A stretch of DNA of 64,000 nucleotides from UMGS172 sp045636945. GTDB lineage: Bacteria; Bacillota; Clostridia; Oscillospirales; Acutalibacteraceae. Under the pieces are notes generated by a model. That model had not been told where the DNA came from, did no database searches, and worked only from the letters and a program-made list of their open reading frames with translations. The stretch covers positions 1 through 64,000 of the forward strand of contig JAZTYO010000023.1 in the NCBI GenBank assembly GCA_045636945.1, in the 5' to 3' direction. Shown one piece after another: positions 52,454-60,918 of this stretch. Within the stretch, counting starts at the first letter, position 1, and each line of letters opens with the position of its first letter. The translations under genes were made by a program, and so were the position numbers.

Positions 52454-53826
52454 AAATAGTTGTTTGTGTAAAGCAGGTTACCTCGGGTGAACTGAATCCG
52501 TTTGATGCATGCGCTTTGGAGTGTGCTTTAAGAATACCCGATGCTGAAATCACCCTGCTCAGTATGGGTCGTACCGCGGTTAAGGGTATGCTTGAGCAGT
52601 TGACTAGATTAGGTAATGTTAACGGTGTTTTGCTGTCCGACCTTGCCTTTGCAGGTGCCGATACCTTGGCAACTGGATATGCTTTGAGCCTTGCTTGTAA
52701 AAAACTTAATCCTGACCTTATTATCTGTGGTCGTCAGACTATTGATGGCGATACTGCACAGACGGGTTCTGTGTTGGCTACTATGATGGGTTATCCCGTT
52801 ATTACCAACGTTATGAGTATTGATTCTTTGGATGGTACTGCAATCGCCTGTAAGACTCGTTTGGGTGATGAGAAGGCTAACTTGCCTGCACTTATCACAG
52901 TTGAGCGTATCAATGATCTTCGCAGACCGAGTATACGTTCCAAGACTAGAGAGGTTGTTGTGTGGACTGCTGATGATATTAGTGCAGACAAGGAAAAATG
53001 CGGTCTTAAAGGCTCACCGACTAAGGTTGTAAAGAGCTTTGAGAATGAAAGCGGCAAACGCAAGTGCAAGTTTATAGCACCGACAGAATTTGAATGTGCC
53101 GTAAATTATGGACTTTCAAAAGAGCCTGATGCTATAAAGATTGAAACTTCGGCAGAGAAACTTAAAAACGTTTGGATTGTCACCGATGCACCCCGTGCTA
53201 TGGCCGAAACTGTTTCAGATGATATCAAGGTCATCGAAAAGGATAGTGCCGAGAATATTGCAAAGCTTATAATTGAGGGTAAGCCCGACGTTGTGCTTTG
53301 GCCGAGTGATATTTGGTCTCGAAGAACCGCACCGCAGGTTTCTGCATTGTTAAGCACCGGTCTTTGTGCCGACTGTACCGCTTTGGAGACCGACGGTAAG
53401 GATTTGTTTATGTACCGTCCTGCCTTCAGTGGTAACGTTATTGCAAAAATTCGCTGTGTTACCAAACCACAGATGGCAACCGTGAGAACAACCTTGAATG
53501 ATGTCAGCGAGGTTATGTTGGCGGCAGGTAAGGGCGTTCGCGAAAGCTATGATAAGGTAGAGGCCTTGGCTGAAAAATATAATGCCGAATTGGCGGCATC
53601 ACGCGGACTTGTTGATATAGGCTTTGCACCGTATGAACAGCAGGTTGGTTTGACAGGTAAAACCGTTAGCCCCAAGGTTTATATTGCAGCAGGTATTTCG
53701 GGTGCTGTGCATCACATTGTCGGTATGCAACAGGCAGGAACAGTAATTGCTATCAACCCCGATAAGGATGCACCCATTTTTGAGTACGCCGATTTCGGAA
53801 TTGTTGCAAATATTGAAGATATATAA
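52450..53826 (+). CDS. Fused electron transfer flavoprotein beta-alpha protein
   Basis: This 458-residue protein joins both ETF subunits. Residues 1-205 are EtfB-like (KIVVCVKQVTSGELNPFDACALECAL, LIICGRQTIDGDTAQTGSVLA, with LPALITVERIN near residue 150). The rest is EtfA-like: a shortened first domain (about 225-345), then the FAD domain with GKGVRE, ASRGLVDIGFAPYEQQVGLTG and YIAAGISGAVHHIVGM near 360-430 and INPDKDAPIFEYADFGIV at the end. It would accept electrons from the FAD oxidoreductase/Fe-S pair at the head of the operon. Confidence 0.85.
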   Translation: MKIVVCVKQVTSGELNPFDACALECALRIPDAEITLLSMGRTAVKGMLEQLTRLGNVNGVLLSDLAFAGADTLATGYALSLACKKLNPDLIICGRQTIDGDTAQTGSVLATMMGYPVITNVMSIDSLDGTAIACKTRLGDEKANLPALITVERINDLRRPSIRSKTREVVVWTADDISADKEKCGLKGSPTKVVKSFENESGKRKCKFIAPTEFECAVNYGLSKEPDAIKIETSAEKLKNVWIVTDAPRAMAETVSDDIKVIEKDSAENIAKLIIEGKPDVVLWPSDIWSRRTAPQVSALLSTGLCADCTALETDGKDLFMYRPAFSGNVIAKIRCVTKPQMATVRTTLNDVSEVMLAAGKGVRESYDKVEALAEKYNAELAASRGLVDIGFAPYEQQVGLTGKTVSPKVYIAAGISGAVHHIVGMQQAGTVIAINPDKDAPIFEYADFGIVANIEDI

Positions 53827-53841
53827 TTTTAAATTTGATTA

Positions 53842-53872
53842 AATCCCACACTTATTTCAGGTGTGGGATTAT
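53842..53872 (+). terminator. Terminator of the FAD/ETF carbohydrate operon
   Basis: A perfect 10-bp stem AATCCCACAC / GTGTGGGATT with a 9-base loop is followed by ATTGTTTATT, 16 bp after the ETF stop. Confidence 0.75.
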
Positions 53873-53899
53873 TGTTTATTACTTTAAAGCAAAAATATG

Positions 53900-53928
53900 T
53901 TGAAAAAAGTAATATTTGATGTTATAAT
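53900..53928 (+). promoter_or_regulatory. Promoter of the PAP2-radC unit
   Basis: TTGAAA and TATAAT are separated by 17 bp, 30 bp before the ATG at 53959. Confidence 0.8.
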
Positions 53929-53958
53929 CATATAAATATTTTCGAGAGGAGCGTTGTT

Positions 53959-54678
53959 ATGTGGTTGCGTAATATCAGAAGCAGAATAATATCTGACTAC
54001 GCGGTCATACCTTTTTTGCTTTGTGCAATCGGGCAGGTTGGTGCGTTTTATTCAACTCGACCTGTAAATCGATTTATACATGGTCCTATTGAAAATTATC
54101 TTAATTTGACTACAAAATTAGATGAAATGATACCCGTTGTCCCTTGGTGGGTACTTATTTACATATTTGCATATATTTTTTGGCTTGTTAGCTATATTTG
54201 GATAGCTAAGGAAAGTAAAGAAATGTGTTGTCGTTTCCTTACTGCCGATATGATAGGCAAGATTCTCTGCACATTTATTTTTATTGCGTTTCCTACTACC
54301 AATATCCGATTAGAGCTTCCTACTGATGATTTTGCAAAACCTGTGCTTGAAATAATATATTTCCTTGATACACCCGATAATTTGTTCCCTTCAATGCATT
54401 GTTCAGTAAGCTGGTTTGCGGCAAGATATGCGGCTAAATGTAATAAAATTCCGCTTTGGTATAAAATTTCGGCTTTTGTAGTATCAATTTTGATTTTTAT
54501 GTCGGTTTTATTTACAAAACAACACGTAATTCTTGATGTTTTCGGTGGTGTTTTGGTTGCTGAAATAGGTATTTTCTTTGGCCAAAAAGCCAATCTTTAT
54601 AAGTATTATATGTTATCAGAGGATGTTGTAGGTAACTTCTATGGACGAATTTCTAAAAGAAGAGAAAGAAAAAACTGA
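53959..54678 (+). CDS. PAP2 family membrane phosphatase
   Basis: This 239-residue protein has about six membrane helices. PAP2 motif C2 is FPSMHCSVSW near residue 142 and C3 is TKQHVILDVFGG near 188; motif C1 is weak. It resembles the inositol-phosphorylceramide-synthase-like branch (DUF-type PAP2_3), so it may remove or transfer a lipid-linked phosphate. GAGAGGAG precedes the ATG. Its last 38 bp overlap the start of radC, which implies coupled translation. Confidence 0.82.
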   Translation: MWLRNIRSRIISDYAVIPFLLCAIGQVGAFYSTRPVNRFIHGPIENYLNLTTKLDEMIPVVPWWVLIYIFAYIFWLVSYIWIAKESKEMCCRFLTADMIGKILCTFIFIAFPTTNIRLELPTDDFAKPVLEIIYFLDTPDNLFPSMHCSVSWFAARYAAKCNKIPLWYKISAFVVSILIFMSVLFTKQHVILDVFGGVLVAEIGIFFGQKANLYKYYMLSEDVVGNFYGRISKRRERKN

Positions 54679-55363
54679 AAAGCCTTATATAGGGCATCGT
54701 ATGAGATTAAAGGAACGTTATCGTAACGTTGGCTTTAAAGGTTTTCATGATGTTGAAAAGCTTGAGCTTTTGCTTTTCTTTGCGATTCCTCGTAAGGATA
54801 CTAAGGAAATTGCAAGAGCATTGATCAATCGTTTCGGCTCTTTAATGAATGTTTTTGAAGCCAATGAGGACCAACTTGTGCAGGTAAAAGGTGTTACTCC
54901 GAACGCCGCATTACTTATTTCAATGTTGTTACCTTTATGGAATCAGTGTATAGCCGTTGATGAAAGTCGCTTTAGAATCGAAAGATTTGACGAGTGTGGC
55001 GAAAAGCTAGTTGAGTATTACAGAGGTAAAGCTGCTGAGCACGTTGTTGCTTTGTGTCTTGACCCTGCGTGCAGAATAATAACTATAGAGAAAATTTGCG
55101 ACGGAGATCTTTCAGGTGTTTTGATTGATGTGAGAAGCCTTGTAGAAAAGGTTCTTAAAAATTCTAAAACTACTGCTGTTATTTTAGCTCATAACCATCC
55201 TGCAGGTATGGCATTACCGTCAAGGGAAGATATAGCAAGCACTATTGATATTGTAAGTATGATGAGAACAATGGGTATAAATGTAATAGATCATTTTATT
55301 GTAACTGATGATGATTATATTTCAATGGCTCAATCTGATAAATTTAGATACATTTTTAAATAA
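54641..55363 (+). CDS. radC: RadC family protein (JAB/MPN domain)
   Basis: This 240-residue protein has a helix-hairpin-helix-containing N-terminal half (LELLLFFAIPRKDTKEIARAL, VKGVTPNAALL) and a C-terminal JAMM metal site. The JAMM pattern HxH-x7-S-x2-D is met by HNHPAGMALPSRED near residue 184, with the upstream Glu in the same domain. The family was named for DNA repair, but its activity remains unclear. The ATG at 54641 follows AGGTAAC and lies inside the PAP2 gene. Confidence 0.85.
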   Translation: MDEFLKEEKEKTEKPYIGHRMRLKERYRNVGFKGFHDVEKLELLLFFAIPRKDTKEIARALINRFGSLMNVFEANEDQLVQVKGVTPNAALLISMLLPLWNQCIAVDESRFRIERFDECGEKLVEYYRGKAAEHVVALCLDPACRIITIEKICDGDLSGVLIDVRSLVEKVLKNSKTTAVILAHNHPAGMALPSREDIASTIDIVSMMRTMGINVIDHFIVTDDDYISMAQSDKFRYIFK

Positions 55364-55506
55364 AATGTAAGTTAATATGTTGTAATTTTGTTTTGTTGTG
55401 TTATTTTGTTATTTTCTTATTTACAAAAAATTCTTTTGGTTATATACCGGATTTATGTATAAACACAATACTATGCATAAAACATATATTTAGGAGTCAG
55501 TTTAAA

Positions 55507-55856
55507 ATGAAAAGTTCATTTGAGCGCTTAATTTCATTATTTACTGTTGTTTGTGTTTTGCTTTCAGGTATGCTTTTCGCTATTGGCGAAATGCTGCTGA
55601 AACATTGTCTATGACCGTAGAATCTAAGAATGTAACAGCAAGCGGTACCGATGTTGTCTATTCCACGGATGGAACCGATAAATCTTATCAGTTGATTATT
55701 TCGGGACTTTCAACCGAGAATGGCGATACTTTTTATGAACTTGAAATTGCTGCAGTTTTGTATATTAAGACATCTGTAGGTTAAAAGTATTTCCGTATTG
55801 ATTCGGTTACTTATCAGCAAGTTTATGATATCAATGTCGCAAACGGTCTTATTTAA
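55507..55856 (+). pseudogene. Broken gene for a small secreted protein
   Basis: TAGGAG and an ATG at 55507 begin a signal peptide (MKSSFERLISLFTVVCVLL). A frameshift near 55590 diverts the frame to an early stop. In the other frame the protein continues as AAETLSMTVESKNVTASG, QLIISGLSTENGD and LEIAAVLYIKTSVG, then hits TAA at 55782-55784, and reads on in the same frame as KYFRIDSVTYQQVYDINVANG to 55856. At least two disabling changes are present. The original product was an exported protein of unknown kind. The 143-bp gap before it is AT-rich with no feature seen. Confidence 0.7.
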
Positions 55857-55930
55857 TTGTTTTGATTAATAATTTGTGATTTGGGTTTTAACTTGAATTT
55901 TTTGTTTATTCATAGCATAGTGTTCTTTAG

Positions 55931-55968
55931 AGAAGTGGTACTCCTCGGTGCCGCTTCTATGATTTTTT
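55931..55968 (+). terminator. Terminator-like hairpin upstream of mgtC-family gene
   Basis: An 11-bp stem (AGAAGTGGTAC with GTGCCGCTTCT, two G-U pairs) and a 6-base loop are followed by ATGATTTTTT. It could end the pseudogene transcript or act as an attenuator, because it lies only 25 bp before the next start. Confidence 0.65.
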
Positions 55969-55992
55969 AGATAGATTATTAAGGTGAACGTA

Positions 55993-56664
55993 ATGGATAA
56001 GTTTTTGGCACTTGTTAACGATTTTGGAATTGTTTCAATTCTACTGAGGTTGTTACTTTCAGCATTTCTAGGTGGTTGCATTGGCAGGGAAAGAGGTCGA
56101 CACGGTCGTGCGGCAGGTTTAAGAACACATATATTGATTTGTCTTGGCGCTGCAATGACTTCCTTGACAGGTCTTTATATTGCTGAAATCGGTGGTTCCG
56201 GTGATATTGCTAGAATATCTGCACAGGTTATATCAGGTATTGGTTTCTTGGGTGTCGGAACCATTATGATACGTAATAATTCTGTCGTTACGGGTCTTAC
56301 GACTGCCGCAGGTATGTGGGCAACAGCTACAATCGGTATTGCAGTTGGTTACGGTTTTTATACCGGAGCTTTGCTTGCAACTATTATATGCATCTTCACT
56401 GCAACTGTTCTTAGCCGTCTTGAAAAGAGCCGTAAAAACGTTTATCATTTTTATGCAGAGGTTTCTGATACGAAATTTACAGGAACTGTTGTCGACAAAA
56501 TCAGAGCATTTAAAAATTGCGTAAACATTGAATTGACTGCACCGAAAAGCAATGCATCAAGCCATATTGCACTTTTGATTGATTTTAAAATAGACGGTAA
56601 CTTTGATGAATCAAAACGAGCACTTTCTGAAATTGAAGGAATAGATTTTGTTGTTGAAGAATAA
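55993..56664 (+). CDS. MgtC/SapB family membrane protein
   Basis: This 223-residue protein carries the MgtC signature LLSAFLGGCIGRERGRHGRAAGLRTHILICLGAAM and GIGFLGVGTIMIRNN, with four to five membrane helices and a C-terminal ACT-like domain (residues ~145-223). MgtC proteins influence Mg2+-limited growth, membrane potential and ATP synthase activity. The ATG at 55993 follows AAGGTG; the GTG at 55984 lies in that ribosome site and was rejected. Confidence 0.88.
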   Translation: MDKFLALVNDFGIVSILLRLLLSAFLGGCIGRERGRHGRAAGLRTHILICLGAAMTSLTGLYIAEIGGSGDIARISAQVISGIGFLGVGTIMIRNNSVVTGLTTAAGMWATATIGIAVGYGFYTGALLATIICIFTATVLSRLEKSRKNVYHFYAEVSDTKFTGTVVDKIRAFKNCVNIELTAPKSNASSHIALLIDFKIDGNFDESKRALSEIEGIDFVVEE

Positions 56665-56691
56665 TTAAATTATCTTTTAAATTTATTTAAT

Positions 56692-56734
56692 GCCGCAAAC
56701 GGTTTAGGCTGTTTGTGGCGTTTTTGTGTTTTTT
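56692..56734 (+). terminator. Terminator after the mgtC-family gene
   Basis: A 9-bp stem GCCGCAAAC / GTTTGTGGC with a 10-base loop is followed by a T-rich tract ending in TTTTTT. Confidence 0.8.
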
Positions 56735-56770
56735 AACAAAAATAATAATGTAAATTATATTAACATACAC

Positions 56771-56799
56771 TTGAAATATCAAATATATTGTGATATACT
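56771..56799 (+). promoter_or_regulatory. Promoter of the EF-G-like gene
   Basis: TTGAAA and TATACT are separated by 17 bp. The leader to the ATG at 56921 is about 115 bases and contains a TGTGCATTATGCACA palindrome near 56841, a possible operator or hairpin. Confidence 0.65.
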
Positions 56800-56920
56800 T
56801 ATTAAAACGGAATAAAAACATCAATTATTCCGTATAAATTCTGTGCATTATGCACAATTTAACTAAGCAAAAATATATTACCTCAATATATTTCAATTTT
56901 ATTAGCAGAGGATGGTCAAT

Positions 56921-58969
56921 ATGAAACAGTTCGACATCAACAAAATCAAAAGCCTTGCACTTCTCGGTCACGGTTCGTCCGGCAAAACGACCTTGGCCGA
57001 CTCTATGCTTTTTTATGCTGGTGTTACCGACCGTATAGGAAAGACTTCCGATGGTACGGCAATAATGGACTTTGACGCTGAAGAGAAAAAGCGCAGCGTA
57101 TCAGTTTCTACCGCAGTATATCAGCTTGAATATAAAGATAATAAGATAAATTTGCTTGACGCCCCCGGTCTTTTTGATTTTGCGGGCGGTGTAAGTGAGG
57201 CATTGACCGGTGCGGACAGTGCTTTGATTGTACTTTCCGGTAAATCGGGTCTTAACGTCGGTGCACAGATTAACTATGATCAGGCAAAGGCTGCGGGTGT
57301 GCCCGTATCGTTCTTCATCGGTAAGCTCGATTCTCCGAGAGCTTATTTCTACCGTGTAATTTCAACCTTGACTGCTCATTACGGTGCAGTTATTTGTCCC
57401 GTTGTTATCCCTTACGTTGATGGTGAAACGGTTGTTTCCTACGTCAACCTTATTGAAGGCAAGGCATATAAGTGTGAAGGTGTTAAGTTTACCGAAACCG
57501 ATATGCCCGAGAATGACGATATCAACAATATGCGTGACGTTATGCTCGAAGCTGTTGCCAGCGTTGACGAGGCTTTGATGGAAAAATATTTCGGCGGTGA
57601 GGAATTTACTGCCGATGAGATAAAAGAAGCTCTCAAAAAGGGTATGGTTGCAGGTGACATTTGTCCTGTATTTGGCGGTGTAAACCAGACAGGTGAAGGC
57701 GTTGGCCTTGCGTTGGATATCTTGGCGGATATTGCACCTTCTGCCGCAGACCGTGAATATAAGGTCAAGAATGGTGATGCAGTCGGTACTGCGAACTGCA
57801 ATCCCACCGCACCTGCTACTGCAGTTGTTTTCAAGACTATTGCCGACCCGTTTGTGGGTAAGCTTTCTTACTTCAAGGTTATCAATGGTAGCGTTAAGTC
57901 CGATATGAAGCTTATTAACGTTCGTACCGGTGATGAGGAACGCCTTGGTAAGGTTATGTGGCTCAAGGGCGGTAAGCAGGAGGATGCCGATGTCATCAAC
58001 GCAGGTGATATTGGTTCGGTTGCAAAGCTTGGTAACGTTAAGACTGGTGATACTCTTTGTGCTGCAGGCTCTAACGTTGAGATAGTTGCTGCAGAATTCC
58101 CCAAGGCTTGCCTTTCTATGGCTGTTAAGGTTACTAAGAAGGGTGAGGAAGAAAAGGTTTCTCAGGGCTTGCAAAGACTTTGTGAAGAGGATCCTACCTT
58201 GTCGTTTGGTACCGATAAAGAAACAAGAGAGCTTGTTTTGTCGGGTCTTGGTGAACAGCATCTTGACGTTGTTTCCTCTAAGCTGAAGAATAAGTTTGGT
58301 GTTGAAGTTACTCTTGAAACACCTAAGGTTGCCTACCGTGAAACCATCCGCAAGAAAGTTAAGGTACAGGGCAGACATAAGAAGCAGTCTGGCGGTCACG
58401 GACAGTTTGGTGACGTTTGGATTGAGTTTGAGCCTTGTGACAGCGAGGAAATGGTATTTGCCGAGAATGTATTTGGCGGCGCAGTTCCCAAGAACTTCTT
58501 CCCGGCAGTTGAAACCGGACTTCGTGACTGTGTCAAGAAGGGGACTTTGGCTGGCTATCCTGTTGTAGGTCTTAAAGCAACACTTGTTGATGGTTCTTAC
58601 CATCCCGTTGATTCGTCCGAAATGTCCTTCAAGATGGCTGCTGCCGTTGCCTTCAAGGCAGGTATCCCTCAGGCCAATCCCGTTCTCTTAGAGCCTATTG
58701 GAACTCTGAACGTTGTCGTTCCTGACGATGTAATGGGTGATGTTATCGGTGATATCAACAAGCGTCGCGGACGTGTGCTTGGTATGAATCCTGCCGAAAA
58801 CCGCAAGCAGGAGATTATTGCTGAGGTTCCCGTTTCTGAGATGGGCGATTTCCCGACCGCAATGCGTTCTATTGCACAGGGCAGAGCAGTGTTCGAATTC
58901 AAGTTTGAACGTTATGAAGAGGCTCCTCCGTTCATTGCCCAAAAGGTTATAGCTGAAAAAGCTGAGTAA
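56921..58969 (+). CDS. Elongation factor G-like protein (FusA paralogue)
   Basis: This 682-residue translational GTPase has the EF-G domain order: G domain (1-270), domain II (about 295-385), then III-V (from ~400, with GRHKKQSGGHGQFGDVWIEF and RRGRVLGM). The G motifs are non-standard: G1 is GHGSSGKTT (not AHIDAGKTT), switch I lacks RGITI and reads KKRSVSVSTA, G3 is DAPG and G4 is GKLDS in place of NKMD. This is the divergent EF-G-2/FusA2-like group, whose role is unclear, and not the housekeeping factor of a str operon. The ATG at 56921 follows AGAGGATG. Confidence 0.85.
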   Translation: MKQFDINKIKSLALLGHGSSGKTTLADSMLFYAGVTDRIGKTSDGTAIMDFDAEEKKRSVSVSTAVYQLEYKDNKINLLDAPGLFDFAGGVSEALTGADSALIVLSGKSGLNVGAQINYDQAKAAGVPVSFFIGKLDSPRAYFYRVISTLTAHYGAVICPVVIPYVDGETVVSYVNLIEGKAYKCEGVKFTETDMPENDDINNMRDVMLEAVASVDEALMEKYFGGEEFTADEIKEALKKGMVAGDICPVFGGVNQTGEGVGLALDILADIAPSAADREYKVKNGDAVGTANCNPTAPATAVVFKTIADPFVGKLSYFKVINGSVKSDMKLINVRTGDEERLGKVMWLKGGKQEDADVINAGDIGSVAKLGNVKTGDTLCAAGSNVEIVAAEFPKACLSMAVKVTKKGEEEKVSQGLQRLCEEDPTLSFGTDKETRELVLSGLGEQHLDVVSSKLKNKFGVEVTLETPKVAYRETIRKKVKVQGRHKKQSGGHGQFGDVWIEFEPCDSEEMVFAENVFGGAVPKNFFPAVETGLRDCVKKGTLAGYPVVGLKATLVDGSYHPVDSSEMSFKMAAAVAFKAGIPQANPVLLEPIGTLNVVVPDDVMGDVIGDINKRRGRVLGMNPAENRKQEIIAEVPVSEMGDFPTAMRSIAQGRAVFEFKFERYEEAPPFIAQKVIAEKAE

Positions 58970-58977
58970 AATATTTA

Positions 58978-59008
58978 AAGCCACAATCTTCGTATTGTGG
59001 CTTTTTTT
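58978..59008 (+). terminator. Terminator of the EF-G-like gene
   Basis: A perfect 8-bp stem GCCACAAT / ATTGTGGC with a CTTCGT loop is followed by seven T residues. Confidence 0.88.
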
Positions 59009-59042
59009 ATGCTTTAAACAGACTTGAAAGAGTAAATAAATG

Positions 59043-59071
59043 TTGACTTTTTAACGCAATTTAGGTATAAT
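59043..59071 (+). promoter_or_regulatory. Promoter of the yicC-remA-gmk-rpoZ-priA-def cluster
   Basis: TTGACT and a perfect TATAAT are separated by 17 bp, 48 bp before the yicC ATG. Confidence 0.8.
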
Positions 59072-59119
59072 AAATAGATAAAAAGGTACTAATGTGCTTT
59101 TGAATTGGAGTGACTAAAA

Positions 59120-59998
59120 ATGGTCAGAAGTATGACGGGTTACGGCAGAGGAGAAGCCCAGAATGAACAGCTTTCGGTAACGGTCGAATTAAAGTCGGTA
59201 AACCACCGTTTCTTTGAGGCATCGGTAAGGGCTCCGCGTCAGTTTGCCTTTTTGGAAGACAAGTTGAAATCTTATGTTCAGTCGCGTGTTGCGCGCGGTA
59301 AGATTGACATTATGGTTTCCTGCGATTTCGGTGCCGCTATGGCCGATAAAATCGAGGTCAATGAGTCTTATGCCGCAGAGTATATTTCCGCTTTAAAAAC
59401 CTTATCCGAAAAGTTTGGAATTACTGATGATATTTCGGTTTCAAATGTTGCAAGGAATCTGGATGTTTTCTCAGTTACCAAGCAGAGCCTTGACGAGGAC
59501 GTTGTGTGGGAGCTTGTGCAGACTGCCGCTACAACAGCCGTAGATAACTTCATCAAAGAACGTGAAGCCGAAGGTCAGCGTATGGCTGATGACGTTATCT
59601 CGCGTACTAAAACCATTTTGGATTACGTTGCTACCGTTGAGGAGCGTTCACCCAAAACCGTTCAGGAATACCGTGAGCGTATTGAGAAGAAGATGAAGGA
59701 ATTGCTCGGTGATACCACTGTCGATGAGCAGCGTCTTATCACCGAAACCGCAATTTTTGCCGACCGTGTTGCTGTCAACGAGGAAACTGTACGACTTCGC
59801 AGTCATATTGCTCATTTCAGCGAAATGTGTGAAGCAGGCGGTGTTATCGGTAAGAAGTTGGACTTTACCGTTCAGGAAATGAATCGTGAAACCAACACCA
59901 TCGGTTCAAAATGCCAGGATATTGAAATTTCACATATCGTTGTTGAGATTAAGTCTGAAATTGAAAAGATTCGTGAGCAGATTCAGAACATCGAGTAA
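59120..59998 (+). CDS. yicC: YicC family endoribonuclease
   Basis: This 292-residue protein begins with the family motif MVRSMTGYGRGEAQNEQ and VELKSVNHRFFEAS and ends with FTVQEMNRETNTIGSKCQDIEISHIVVEIKSEIEKIREQIQNIE. YicC-like proteins act in RNA turnover as endoribonucleases. In Clostridia and Bacilli the gene heads the remA-gmk-rpoZ cluster, as here. Confidence 0.93.
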   Translation: MVRSMTGYGRGEAQNEQLSVTVELKSVNHRFFEASVRAPRQFAFLEDKLKSYVQSRVARGKIDIMVSCDFGAAMADKIEVNESYAAEYISALKTLSEKFGITDDISVSNVARNLDVFSVTKQSLDEDVVWELVQTAATTAVDNFIKEREAEGQRMADDVISRTKTILDYVATVEERSPKTVQEYRERIEKKMKELLGDTTVDEQRLITETAIFADRVAVNEETVRLRSHIAHFSEMCEAGGVIGKKLDFTVQEMNRETNTIGSKCQDIEISHIVVEIKSEIEKIREQIQNIE

Positions 59999-60010
59999 TA
60001 AGGTGATTTT

Positions 60011-60283
60011 ATGAAGCTTGTAAACATTGGTTTTGGTAATATGATTTCGGCGGAACGTCTGGTTGCCATCGTCAGCCCCGATTCTGCACCGATTAAGCGT
60101 ATCGTTCAGGAGGCTAAGGAAAAAGGCACTTTGATAGATGCAACTCATGGCAGAAGAACTCGTGCCGTCATTATTACCGACAGTGATTTGATAATCCTTA
60201 CCTATCTGCAGTCCGAAACGGTTGCTGCACGACTTGAGGAAACTGATACCGATACTTCGGACGAGGAGACAGAGGATGAATAA
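60011..60283 (+). CDS. remA: RemA family DNA-binding regulator (DUF370)
   Basis: This 90-residue protein is of family length, with LVNIGFGNMISAERLVAIVSPDSAPIKRIVQEAKEKGTLIDATHGRRTRAVIITDSD. RemA of Bacillus binds DNA as a multimer and activates matrix and osmoprotection genes. An acidic tail (TDTDTSDEETEDE) follows the conserved part. AAGGTGA precedes the ATG, and the stop overlaps the gmk start by 8 bp. Confidence 0.92.
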   Translation: MKLVNIGFGNMISAERLVAIVSPDSAPIKRIVQEAKEKGTLIDATHGRRTRAVIITDSDLIILTYLQSETVAARLEETDTDTSDEETEDE

Positions 60284-60872
60284 AGGAAGTTTGATTATTG
60301 TTTCCGGACCATCGGGTTCGGGTAAAGATACTGTACTCAAAAAACTGTTTGAAAAAATGCCCGAAATTGAATTTTCGATTTCAAGTGTTTCAAGACCTAT
60401 GCGCGAGGGCGAAATACAGGGTGAAAAGTACAACTTTATCACACCCGAACAGTTTGAACAGATGATTGTCGACGATGCTCTTTTGGAGTATAACGTCTAT
60501 TGCGGAAACTATTACGGAACGCCCAAAGCACCCGTTGAAAAGTGCATTGCCTCGGGCGGAGAGATTATTCTTGAGGTAGATGTAAACGGTGCTGCAAACG
60601 TCCGTAAGAATTGTACCGATAATTTCAGTATTTTTATTGCACCGCCTTCATTTGAGGTGCTTCATAACCGTCTTGTAAACCGCGGTACCGAAACTGCTGA
60701 TGTTATTGAGAAGCGTCTTGGCCAAGCCAAAAATGAGCTTGACCGTGCTAAAGAGTACGATTATATCGTTGTTAACGACGATTTAGATGAGGCTGTTGAG
60801 GAATTAAAAAACATTATCCTTTCGGAACGTCATAAAATCGCACGTAACAGTGATATTTTAGAAAAGTTATAA
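60276..60872 (+). CDS. gmk: Guanylate kinase
   Basis: This 198-residue enzyme phosphorylates GMP to GDP. The P-loop is VSGPSGSGKDTVLKKL. GMP-binding motifs are SVSRPMREGEIQGEKYNFI and LLEYNVYCGNYYGTP, followed by ILEVDVNGAANVRKN. The ATG at 60276 gives the family N-terminus and follows GAGG; the longer open frame upstream is out of register with homology. It overlaps remA (ATGAATAA). Confidence 0.96.
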   Translation: MNKGSLIIVSGPSGSGKDTVLKKLFEKMPEIEFSISSVSRPMREGEIQGEKYNFITPEQFEQMIVDDALLEYNVYCGNYYGTPKAPVEKCIASGGEIILEVDVNGAANVRKNCTDNFSIFIAPPSFEVLHNRLVNRGTETADVIEKRLGQAKNELDRAKEYDYIVVNDDLDEAVEELKNIILSERHKIARNSDILEKL

Positions 60873-60918
60873 AAAAATTAAAATACATAGCCGAATGCTC
60901 GGCGGAATGGAGAAAATT

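Noticed and set aside
57362..58603. Long 413-codon open frame on the minus strand inside the EF-G-like gene
   Set aside because: It is antisense to a clear EF-G protein; its composition is that of an antisense shadow and it has no ribosome site or recognisable motif.
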